NCBI GenBank assembly: GCA_012511395.1
Contig: JAAZGD010000045.1
Location: forward strand, 1 to 5,863
Direction of reading: 5' to 3'
DNA: 5,863 nucleotides
DNA from: Clostridiales bacterium
GTDB taxonomy: Bacteria > Bacillota > Clostridia > Peptostreptococcales > Anaerovoracaceae
Position 1 is the stretch's first letter, and every line of letters starts with the position of its first letter. This document shows positions 1 through 5,415 of this stretch, one piece after another. Both the position numbers and the translations under genes were made by a program. The notes below the pieces were generated by a model that ran no database searches, was not told where the DNA came from, and saw nothing but the letters and a program-made list of their open reading frames with translations.

Positions 1-1
1 A

Positions 2-82
2 CATTATACTAAAGGTAGCTCGACTACAGTTATTGTAGCAAAAAACCATCCATTTCACAATTTGCATACATTCTTTAAGTAA
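2..82 (+). CDS. Possible C-terminal end of an unrecognised protein (partial at left edge)
   Basis: The second plus-strand frame is open from the window edge to a TAA at 80-82 and gives 26 residues ending in NHPFHNLHTFFK. I do not recognise the family. Two things favour a real gene end: the mixed, non-repetitive residue composition, and a T-tailed hairpin only a few bases after the stop, where a converging terminator shared with the tRNA would be expected. Against it, the stretch is short, and one minus-strand frame over the same bases is also open. No start or domain is visible, so no function is proposed. Confidence 0.35.
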   Translation, partial: HYTKGSSTTVIVAKNHPFHNLHTFFK

Positions 83-85
83 GAC

Positions 86-119
86 ATAAAAAATGCAGCC
101 ACAAGGACTGCATCTTCTT
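86..119 (-). terminator. Hairpin terminator downstream of tRNA-Thr, possibly bidirectional
   Basis: Arms ATGCAG (93-98) and CTGCAT (108-113) pair, and an inner CC/GG can extend the stem with one bulged base. Read on the minus strand, the hairpin starts about 10 bases after the tRNA CCA end and is followed by six T (complement of A88-A93). Read on the plus strand, the tail is CTTCTTATTT, so the same hairpin could also stop the plus-strand gene that may end at 82. Confidence 0.75.
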
Positions 120-122
120 ATT

Positions 123-197
123 TGGAGCTGGTGAGAGGAATCGAACCTCCAACCTGCACGTTACGAATGTGCTGCTCTGCCATTGAGCCACACCAGC
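123..197 (-). tRNA. tRNA-Thr (anticodon CGT)
   Basis: The minus strand folds as a complete cloverleaf. The acceptor stem GCTGGTG/CACCAGC (191-197 with 127-133) is perfect. The D stem is GCTC/GAGC, and the T arm is GGAGG-TTCGATT-CCTCT with one G-T pair. The anticodon loop TTCGTAA puts CGT at 163-165, which decodes ACG as threonine. The discriminator is T and the CCA end is encoded (123-125). The variable loop has five bases. One oddity is that the last anticodon-stem pair (168 with 160) is A against C rather than A against T. The gene appears to be a single-tRNA unit, with its own promoter just upstream and a terminator just downstream. Confidence 0.96.
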
Positions 198-207
198 ACG
201 CTTTTTT

Positions 208-236
208 ATTATACTCAAACACATGTAAAAATGCAA
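208..236 (-). promoter_or_regulatory. Promoter of the tRNA-Thr gene
   Basis: On the minus strand a perfect TATAAT (208-213) is preceded by TTGCAT (231-236) with a 17-base spacer. Transcription would start near 200-202, only a few bases before the mature tRNA 5' end at 197, as is usual for tRNA units. Confidence 0.75.
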
Positions 237-384
237 AATACAATTATTTTGTTATTTTAGCGGCATTTCTTTGCACAGTATATTTACATATCTGAACTGC
301 CTTGATAAGTATTTATAAAAACACCTATTGTATAATTATTAATTTCACAACTTCTATTGCATCCTTGATTTTTCAATGGTATCA

Positions 385-414
385 TTGACATTGGCGTATC
401 GTTAATTTCATAAC
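385..414 (+). promoter_or_regulatory. Candidate sigma-A promoter of the hydCBA operon
   Basis: A perfect -35 box TTGACA lies at 385-390. The best -10 match at a usable distance is CATAAC (409-414, 18-base spacer), which keeps four of the six TATAAT bases; TAACAT two bases further on is an alternative. The leader before the hydC start would be about 30 bases. The weak -10 coincides with an inverted repeat resembling a Rex operator. A better TATAAT at 331-336 has no convincing -35 box. Confidence 0.5.
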
Positions 415-416
415 AT
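399..416. promoter_or_regulatory. Rex-like redox operator overlapping the hydC promoter
   Basis: The 18 bases TCGTTAATTTCATAACAT match the Rex consensus TTGTTAA-N4-TTAACAA at 11 of its 14 specified positions, with the arms GTTA and TAAC intact and correctly spaced. The site lies just after the TTGACA box and covers the putative -10 element, so a bound repressor would block transcription. Rex represses fermentation and hydrogenase genes in many Clostridia when NADH/NAD+ is low, which suits this operon. AT-rich intergenic DNA can give such a match by chance. Confidence 0.45.
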
Positions 417-452
417 ATTAAAAAAATATTATAAAACGAAGAGGTGTAGCAT

Positions 453-971
453 ATGAACGAAGTACTAAAATCATCGAACGATGTTCTATCGGAAGACAAG
501 TTCTTGAAGCTTAAGGACTTTATTTCATCTCTTGGAAATGCAGATGGAATAGCAATGCCTGTCCTGCAGGAAGCTCAAAACATTTTCGGGTATCTTCCCT
601 TGGAGGTCCATAAGTATATTTCCGAAAACATCAATGTTTCTGTTGCTGAGCTGTACGGAATAACTACTTTCTACAGCCAGTTCACTCTTGTCCCAAGAGG
701 TAAACATATTGTCAGTGTTTGTCTTGGGACTGCTTGTTATGTTAAGGGAGCCAGAGGTCTTCTTGATAAGTGTGCAGAACTCTTGGGAGTTGAAGTTGGG
801 GAAACAACTTTGGACAGACAGTTTTCTCTTCAGGCAACAAGATGTCTGGGCTGTTGCGGGCTTGCTCCTGTAATGACCGTTGACAGTGATGTTTATGCTC
901 AGATGGATGATCTAAGAAAAGTAAAAGGTATCCTAGACAAATACAGGGAAAAGGAAGAGGAGGCAAGCTAA
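453..971 (+). CDS. hydC: NuoE-like [2Fe-2S] subunit of electron-bifurcating [FeFe]-hydrogenase (HydC/HndA type)
   Basis: This 172-residue protein has the architecture of the 24-kDa NuoE family. A helical N-terminal part (about 15-80) contains a segment with LYGITTFYSQF, followed by a thioredoxin-like [2Fe-2S] domain. The four expected ligands are present as C90-x4-C95 and C131-x3-C135 (in ATRCLGCCG). In HydABC/Hnd hydrogenases this soluble cytoplasmic subunit sits against the NuoF-like subunit and holds a [2Fe-2S] cluster close to the flavin. The ATG at 453 is preceded by GAGGTG at 441-446 with a 6-base gap and is the only sensible start. The stop codon directly abuts the ATG of hydB, so the two are probably translationally coupled. 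Because hydB and hydA follow and no membrane Nuo genes are present, a hydrogenase role is far likelier than complex I. Length is normal for the family. Confidence 0.93.
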   Translation: MNEVLKSSNDVLSEDKFLKLKDFISSLGNADGIAMPVLQEAQNIFGYLPLEVHKYISENINVSVAELYGITTFYSQFTLVPRGKHIVSVCLGTACYVKGARGLLDKCAELLGVEVGETTLDRQFSLQATRCLGCCGLAPVMTVDSDVYAQMDDLRKVKGILDKYREKEEEAS

Positions 972-2807
972 ATGAAATCGCTAAAAGAGATTAATGAGAG
1001 AAAAGAAAGCGCTCTTCAGTCCTTACATGGCTCCGATGGTCTGAGAGTTGTTGTGGGAATGGCCACCTGCGGATTATCTGCAGGCGCAAACCCCGTATAT
1101 CAGGCTCTTAAAAATGGAGTTGAAGAAAAGAAATTAAAGCATGTAGCCGTATCACCTACAGGTTGCATCGGCATGTGTACTTATGAACCTATTGTAGAGG
1201 TATTAAACTCCGATGGTTCTAAGATTACTTATGTACATATGGATGAAGCAAAAACCAAGAGAGTCGTAGAAGAACATCTTGAAAAGGGAAATCCTGTCAA
1301 AGAATACACCGTATCAGGAGAGATGAAGAATCTTGAGGACCTGGATTTCTATAAAAAACAAAAGCGTGTAGTTCTTAAGAACTGCGGCGCCATCAATCCT
1401 GAAAGTATTGATGAATATATAGCCGTTAACGGATATCAGGCTTTAGCAAAGGTTCTTTTGGAGATGAAACCTGATGATGTAATAGAGCTTTTAAAAGCTT
1501 CAGGCTTAAGGGGTAGAGGCGGAGCCGGTTTTCTGACAGGTCAAAAATGGTCATTTGCCAGAAAGGTTGAAGCAGATCAAAAATATATTATCTGTAATGC
1601 AGACGAAGGAGATCCCGGTGCTTTTATGGACCGTTCCGTTCTTGAAGGAGATCCTCATGCCATCCTTGAAGCTATGGCTATCGGAGGCTACGCTATAGGT
1701 GCATCGAAGGGATATATCTATATAAGGGCTGAGTATCCTGTTGCCGTAGGAAGACTTAAGTCAGCTATCAGCCAGGCAAAGGAGCTGGGCTTTTTAGGTG
1801 ACAATATCTTCGGTACAGATTTCTCCTTTGATATAGAAATCAGGCTGGGAGCAGGAGCTTTTGTCTGCGGTGAAGAAACAGCTCTTATCGCTTCAATTGA
1901 GGGTAAACGGGGCATGTCAAGAAATAAACCTCCGTTCCCTGCCGTAAGCGGTTTGTGGGGAAAACCCACCTGTATAAACAATGTTGAAACTCTTGCCAAT
2001 ATTCCGCAGATTATTTTAAACGGTCCTGATTGGTTCAGAAGCTTCGGGACTGAGAAATCTGCCGGTACCAAAGTATTTGCTTTAGGCGGAAAGGTTAACA
2101 ACATAGGTCTTGTGGAGATTCCCATGGGAATTACTCTCAGGGAAGTAGTCTATGAAATCGGCGGCGGCATACCAAAGGGCAAAGCATTTAAAGCTGTTCA
2201 AACGGGAGGCCCATCAGGAGGCTGTATTACTACTGCGGACCTTGATGTGCCCATAGATTTTGACAATCTTCTGGCTGTTGGCTCTATGATGGGTTCCGGC
2301 GGCATGATTGTAATAGACGAGGACAACTGCATGGTGGATATCGCCCGTTTCTTCCTTGATTTCACAGTTGATGAATCCTGCGGTAAATGCACCCCCTGCA
2401 GAGAAGGAACGAAAAGGATGCTTGAAATACTTGAACGTATTACTGAGGGGAAAGGAACAGATCAAGATCTTGTAGATCTTAAGGACTTAGCAGAGAACAT
2501 CCGTATTACCTCACTATGTGCCTTGGGACAGACTGCACCAAACCCTGTATTATCAACCATGGCCCACTTTATGGACGAATATATAGCTCACGTTAAAGAC
2601 CATAAGTGTCCTGCAAAAGTGTGCAAGGCTCTTATCGAATTTTCAATAAACGATAAATGTACAGGATGTACACTATGTGCTAGGTCATGTCCTGCAGGAG
2701 CTATTACAGGAGTATTAAAAGAAAAGCATTTCATCGATAAAGATATCTGTACACGCTGCGGAATTTGTGTGACCACATGTAAATTCCAGGCTATAGATGT
2801 ACAATAA
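972..2807 (+). CDS. hydB: NuoF-like FMN/NAD(H)-binding beta subunit of electron-bifurcating [FeFe]-hydrogenase (HydB/HndC type)
   Basis: This 611-residue cytoplasmic subunit oxidises or reduces NAD(H) at FMN and is the proposed site of electron bifurcation. Domains in order are: an N-terminal thioredoxin-like ferredoxin domain (about 25-110; C33, C65, C69); the NuoF core with the FMN/NADH glycine-rich loop GLRGRGGAGF (178-187), CNADEGDPGAF (208-218) and GAGAFVCGEETAL (293-305); the NuoF [4Fe-4S] site C470-x2-C473-x2-C476 with C516; and a C-terminal two-cluster ferredoxin domain with C563/566/569/573 and C593/596/599/603. That C-terminal ferredoxin and the N-terminal extension distinguish HydB from respiratory NuoF. 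C453, H540, C546 and C551 are extra candidate metal ligands. AGGAGG at 958-963, 8 bases before the ATG, lies inside the end of hydC. In Desulfovibrio Hnd the N-terminal domain is, as I recall, a separate protein (HndB); here it is fused. Confidence 0.95.
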   Translation: MKSLKEINERKESALQSLHGSDGLRVVVGMATCGLSAGANPVYQALKNGVEEKKLKHVAVSPTGCIGMCTYEPIVEVLNSDGSKITYVHMDEAKTKRVVEEHLEKGNPVKEYTVSGEMKNLEDLDFYKKQKRVVLKNCGAINPESIDEYIAVNGYQALAKVLLEMKPDDVIELLKASGLRGRGGAGFLTGQKWSFARKVEADQKYIICNADEGDPGAFMDRSVLEGDPHAILEAMAIGGYAIGASKGYIYIRAEYPVAVGRLKSAISQAKELGFLGDNIFGTDFSFDIEIRLGAGAFVCGEETALIASIEGKRGMSRNKPPFPAVSGLWGKPTCINNVETLANIPQIILNGPDWFRSFGTEKSAGTKVFALGGKVNNIGLVEIPMGITLREVVYEIGGGIPKGKAFKAVQTGGPSGGCITTADLDVPIDFDNLLAVGSMMGSGGMIVIDEDNCMVDIARFFLDFTVDESCGKCTPCREGTKRMLEILERITEGKGTDQDLVDLKDLAENIRITSLCALGQTAPNPVLSTMAHFMDEYIAHVKDHKCPAKVCKALIEFSINDKCTGCTLCARSCPAGAITGVLKEKHFIDKDICTRCGICVTTCKFQAIDVQ

Positions 2808-2819
2808 AGGGGTGTTAAA

Positions 2820-4442
2820 ATGGAAAAAGTAAATCTAACAATAAATGGAATTAAAGTATCTGTACCGTCTGACTATACGGTACTTATGGCGGCAAAAGAG
2901 GCGGGGGTAGAAATCCCCACACTCTGCTACCTTAAGGACATAAACGAAATAGCCGCCTGCAGAGTCTGCCTGGTGGAGGTTGATATTAACGGCGTTCCCA
3001 TGAGAAATCTTCCTGCATCCTGCGTTCTTCAGGTTCAGGAGGGTATGGATGTAAGGACCAACACTCCCAGGGTTAGAAAAGCAATAAAAATGAATGTGGA
3101 GCTGATTCTTGCAAACCACAACAGAGAGTGCCTCACATGTACCAGAAATCATTCCTGTGAGCTGCAAAGCCTCTGCGAAGAGTTGGGTATTGATCAGGTC
3201 AGATTCCAGGGAGAAAAGAGAAAGCTTACTATCGATGCTTTATCGCCTTCAATTATCAGAGACTCATCAAAATGTATTCTTTGCGGCAGATGTATAGCTG
3301 CCTGCAAGAATATGCAAGGCATAGGCGTTCTTGATTTTACCAACAGAGGTTTCAATACCGAGGTGGCTCCTGCTTTCTCCTACAGCATGAGAGATGCCGC
3401 ATGTACTTATTGCGGTCAATGTATCATAGCTTGTCCTGTAGCCGCTTTGAGAGAGCGTCAATATATAGATGATGTATTCGACGCTATAGCTGATCCTGAC
3501 AAATATGTAATAGTACAAACTGCGCCTGCCGTAAGAGCTGCTCTGGGTGAAGAATTTGGGATGCCCATGGGAACTCCTGTTACAGGTAAAATGGTTGCCT
3601 CTCTGAAAAGGTTGGGATTCGACAAGGTTTTCGATACCAACTTCTCAGCAGACCTTACCATTCTTGAAGAAGGAACTGAGCTTCTGTCAAGATTGACCAA
3701 GGGCGGCACCCTTCCTATGATAACTTCATGTTCTCCGGGCTGGATAAGATTCTGTGAAATGAACTATCCTGATTTTCTTGATAACCTTTCCACCTGTAAA
3801 TCTCCTCAGCAGATGTTTGGTGCATTGGCAAAATCATATTATGCAGAAAAAGCCAACATAGACCCCAAGAAGATTGTCAGTGTTTCCATCATGCCTTGTA
3901 CTTCAAAGAAGGATGAGTGCAAGAGACCGGAAATGGCTGTTGACGGTTTGATGGACGTGGATTATTCACTGACCACCAGAGAGCTCGCATCAATGATTAA
4001 GCAGGCAGGTATCAAATTTACGGATCTTGCCGATGAAACTCCGGACCTGATGATGGCAGAAGGTACAGGAGCAGGAGTAATCTTCGGTACCACAGGTGGT
4101 GTCATGGAGGCAGCCCTTAGAACTGTAGCCGATATCCTTACGGGAGAAGATCTGGCAGATATTGAGTATACCCCTGTAAGAGGTCTTGAGGGAATTAAGT
4201 TTGCTTCTGTAACCTTACCTGTAGATAAGGTTCCCACAGAGATAAGAGTGGCAATTGCCCACGGCACCAAGAATGCAGCTAATCTTCTGGATGCAATCAG
4301 AAGAGGTGAAGTGGATGTTCACTTCATTGAGATAATGGCATGTCCCGGAGGCTGCGTTCACGGCGGCGGACAGCCCTTCGTTTCTTCAAAACTGCGTTGC
4401 GAAATTGATCCCAAAACGGAAAGGGCCAGGGCTCTCTACTAA
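2820..4442 (+). CDS. hydA: [FeFe]-hydrogenase catalytic subunit HydA (HydABC/HndD type), ending early at an in-frame TAA
   Basis: This 540-residue cytoplasmic enzyme subunit interconverts protons and H2. Domains in order are: a plant-type [2Fe-2S] ferredoxin (C36, C47, C50, C68); a His-ligated [4Fe-4S] site (H100-x3-C104-x2-C107-x5-C113); two [4Fe-4S] clusters (C152/155/158/162 and C195/198/201/205); and the H-cluster domain from about 225. The H-cluster motifs are L1 TSCSPGW (302-308), L2 MPCTSK (358-363) and L3 EIMACPGGC (504-512) followed by VHGGGQP. The proton-path residues E284, E287, S324 and C304 are kept, but S305 replaces a cluster-ligand cysteine. The ATG follows AAGGGGTG (SD core 2809-2814) by 5 bases, and only 12 bases separate it from hydB. 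After the family motif RARALY the frame stops, whereas relatives continue into a small-subunit-like domain. That domain is encoded in the same frame directly downstream, so the protein is about 50 residues short. Confidence 0.95.
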   Translation: MEKVNLTINGIKVSVPSDYTVLMAAKEAGVEIPTLCYLKDINEIAACRVCLVEVDINGVPMRNLPASCVLQVQEGMDVRTNTPRVRKAIKMNVELILANHNRECLTCTRNHSCELQSLCEELGIDQVRFQGEKRKLTIDALSPSIIRDSSKCILCGRCIAACKNMQGIGVLDFTNRGFNTEVAPAFSYSMRDAACTYCGQCIIACPVAALRERQYIDDVFDAIADPDKYVIVQTAPAVRAALGEEFGMPMGTPVTGKMVASLKRLGFDKVFDTNFSADLTILEEGTELLSRLTKGGTLPMITSCSPGWIRFCEMNYPDFLDNLSTCKSPQQMFGALAKSYYAEKANIDPKKIVSVSIMPCTSKKDECKRPEMAVDGLMDVDYSLTTRELASMIKQAGIKFTDLADETPDLMMAEGTGAGVIFGTTGGVMEAALRTVADILTGEDLADIEYTPVRGLEGIKFASVTLPVDKVPTEIRVAIAHGTKNAANLLDAIRRGEVDVHFIEIMACPGGCVHGGGQPFVSSKLRCEIDPKTERARALY

Positions 4443-4595
4443 GAGGACGGCAACCTGCCTAATAGAAAGTCCCGTGAGGACGAAGAAGTAGAAATACAGT
4501 ACAAAGACTATTTGGGTGAACCAAACAGTGAAATGTCACATAAACTGCTTCACACACATTACCACAAGAGAGATACTTATGTGATTAACGAATAG
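4443..4595 (+). pseudogene. Detached small-subunit-like C-terminal domain of HydA, in frame after the TAA
   Basis: Directly after the hydA stop the same frame stays open for 50 codons to a TAG at 4593-4595. It encodes a segment with NLPNRKS, then YKDYLGEPNSEMSHKLLHTHY and HKRDTY nearby. This is the pattern of the iron-hydrogenase small-subunit domain (LP-x-RKS...Y-x-x-(F/Y)LGEP...SH-x-LLHTHY), which wraps around the catalytic domain and is normally fused to HydA in this family or encoded separately in periplasmic Desulfovibrio enzymes. The middle (REDEEVEI) departs from the usual HENP-type sequence. No ATG precedes the conserved part; the first in-frame ATG (4533) would lose most of it. An AGAGG at 4442-4446 sits 8 bases before an in-frame CTG (4455), a weak re-initiation option. 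It may be untranslated, read through, restarted, or the product of a sequencing error. Confidence 0.75.
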
Positions 4596-4637
4596 AGCAA
4601 CTTGTAACAACCTTATTCCTGAAAAGTTTTCATATGA

Positions 4638-4680
4638 AGAGGGGGAGCAGTCCATACTACTGCTCCCCCTCTCCTTTTTT
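4638..4680 (+). terminator. Intrinsic terminator of the hydCBA operon
   Basis: The 14-base arms AGAGGGGGAGCAGT (4638-4651) and ACTGCTCCCCCTCT (4659-4672) pair perfectly around a 7-base loop, and six T follow at 4675-4680. It lies 42 bases after the TAG that closes the detached small-subunit segment, so that segment is probably transcribed with hydA. The hairpin also sits immediately downstream of the converging phosphatase gene, but there is no T tract on that side. Confidence 0.93.
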
Positions 4681-5320
4681 AAAGTATTACTCTCAAAAGA
4701 TCTTCCGGTTTCTTAATGATATAGTCAGGTGCATCTCCTGTCAAAGCTTCTTCCTCTGTCATGGTTATGGTCCATCCCACAAGAGCTGATTTTACTTTCG
4801 CATTTCTCTCACACAATATATCAAAGATGGAGTCTCCCACCATTATGCTTTCATCAGGGCCTTTGGAAAGCTTTCTCAATGCAACCAGTATGGGCTCAGG
4901 ATCAGGCTTATGCTTGTCTGTATCATCACAGGTTACAATATAGTCAAAGAGGTCCTTGATTCCGTATTTCTCCAAGGCCTCCTCCGTGGTTCCCCTCATT
5001 CTTGAGGTTACAACGGAAAGGGAATACTTTCTGTCCTTAAGCTCCTCAATCAAATCCTTCATTCCGGGGAAAATATCTATGGTGTCCTTGAAACTATTTC
5101 TATGAAAGCTTCTGTAAATTTCCAAAGACTCTTCCACGGGAACATGGGGAAAAGCGTTTTTCAGGCTGACAGCCAAAGGCTCTCCCATGGTTTTCACGAT
5201 TATATTCCTTTCCCCTTCTTTCCCTGACAGTTTTCTGTAAGTATGCTGCCAAGAGTCTATTATTACATCAGCAGTATTTATGATGGTTCCATCAAGATCA
5301 AACAACACTGTATTAATCAT
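4679..5320 (-). CDS. HAD-family phosphatase, PpaX-like
   Basis: This 213-residue soluble hydrolase belongs to the haloacid dehalogenase superfamily, subfamily I with a helical cap between motifs I and II. Motif I is FDLDGT with the nucleophile D8 and the acid/base D10. Motif II is T105 in VVTSR, motif III is K138 in KPDPEP, and motif IV is GDSIFD (162-167) with the Mg2+-binding acidic residues. The NTADVII, SRMRGT, KPDPEPI and VGWT segments resemble Bacillus PpaX, a pyrophosphatase that handles PPi released by HPr(Ser-P) dephosphorylation. Phosphoglycolate phosphatases (Gph) look similar, so the substrate is uncertain, and no hprK or lgt neighbour is visible. I chose ATG at 5320 because GGAG (5329-5332) lies 8 bases upstream; an in-frame GTG at 5329 would overlap that ribosome binding site. 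The gene converges on the hydrogenase operon and its stop codon overlaps the T tail of that terminator. Confidence 0.9.
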   Translation of the reverse strand: MINTVLFDLDGTIINTADVIIDSWQHTYRKLSGKEGERNIIVKTMGEPLAVSLKNAFPHVPVEESLEIYRSFHRNSFKDTIDIFPGMKDLIEELKDRKYSLSVVTSRMRGTTEEALEKYGIKDLFDYIVTCDDTDKHKPDPEPILVALRKLSKGPDESIMVGDSIFDILCERNAKVKSALVGWTITMTEEEALTGDAPDYIIKKPEDLLRVIL

Positions 5321-5328
5321 TTTCCACA

Positions 5329-5332
5329 CTCC
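5329..5332 (-). promoter_or_regulatory. Ribosome binding site that fixes the phosphatase start
   Basis: GGAG on the minus strand, 8 bases before the ATG at 5320. Its last G is also the first base of the upstream in-frame GTG (5329), so it cannot serve that GTG. This supports a protein beginning MINTVLFDLDGT rather than one three residues longer. Confidence 0.7.
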
Positions 5333-5339
5333 AATACTA

Positions 5340-5374
5340 TTTAAAAGAAAGCCTCAAACTTAAGTCTGAGGCTT
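5340..5374 (-). terminator. Terminator downstream of the decarboxylase beta-subunit gene
   Basis: Read on the minus strand, AAGCCTCAGACTT (5374-5362) and AAGTTTGAGGCTT (5361-5349) form a 26-base near-perfect palindrome with one G-T pair. It is followed by TTTCTTTTAAA. The hairpin lies about 40 bases past the stop at 5416. It also stands between a good promoter (5385-5413) and the phosphatase gene, so it may attenuate that gene. Confidence 0.8.
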
Positions 5375-5384
5375 ATCATTTCAC

Positions 5385-5413
5385 ATTATACTTCTTAAAT
5401 TATGTTGGGTAAA
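5385..5413 (-). promoter_or_regulatory. Candidate promoter for the phosphatase gene
   Basis: On the minus strand a perfect TATAAT (5385-5390) lies 17 bases after TTTACC (5408-5413), which keeps four of the six -35 consensus bases. Initiation would fall near 5378, a few bases before the hairpin at 5374-5349, so the transcript would begin with that stem-loop. The -35 box is just past the stop codon of the upstream gene. Confidence 0.5.
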
Positions 5414-5415
5414 GT

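Noticed and set aside
24..38. CTACA/TGTAG hairpin near the left edge as a terminator
   Set aside because: The stem has only five pairs, it is followed by A rather than T on the plus strand, and it lies inside the possible coding end.
302..336. TTGATA with TATAAT as an upstream hydC promoter
   Set aside because: The spacer is 23 bases, too long for a sigma-A promoter, and no good -35 box lies 16-18 bases before this TATAAT.
328..350. TTGT...ACAA inverted ends in the hydC leader as a second Rex site
   Set aside because: The half-sites are 23 bases end to end instead of 18-20 and the inner bases do not pair. Only the TTTCACAA half resembles a known site.
284..499. Minus-strand 71-codon open frame over the hydC leader and first codons
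   Set aside because: It covers the hydC promoter region and start, has no convincing ribosome binding site, and its Ser/Phe/Tyr/Ile-rich composition is that of translated AT-rich non-coding DNA.
1718..2125. Minus-strand 135-codon open frame inside hydB
   Set aside because: It lies fully antisense to conserved NuoF motifs and has no ribosome binding site; it is a shadow of the coding frame.
453..2807. Respiratory complex I (nuoE-nuoF) genes
   Set aside because: The NuoF-like protein has an N-terminal ferredoxin domain and a C-terminal two-cluster ferredoxin, the third gene is an [FeFe]-hydrogenase, and no membrane Nuo genes are present.
3962..4270. Minus-strand 102-codon open frame inside hydA
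   Set aside because: It is antisense to the conserved H-cluster domain, and its low-complexity Ser/Pro/Val/Ile composition is typical of a shadow frame.
4440..4442. Selenocysteine or pyrrolysine recoding at the hydA stop
   Set aside because: The codon is TAA; selenocysteine uses TGA and pyrrolysine uses TAG.
4602..4615. TTGTAACAA near the end of the operon as a Rex or other operator
   Set aside because: It is a 9-base palindrome with wrong spacing for Rex, and it sits after the genes and before their terminator.
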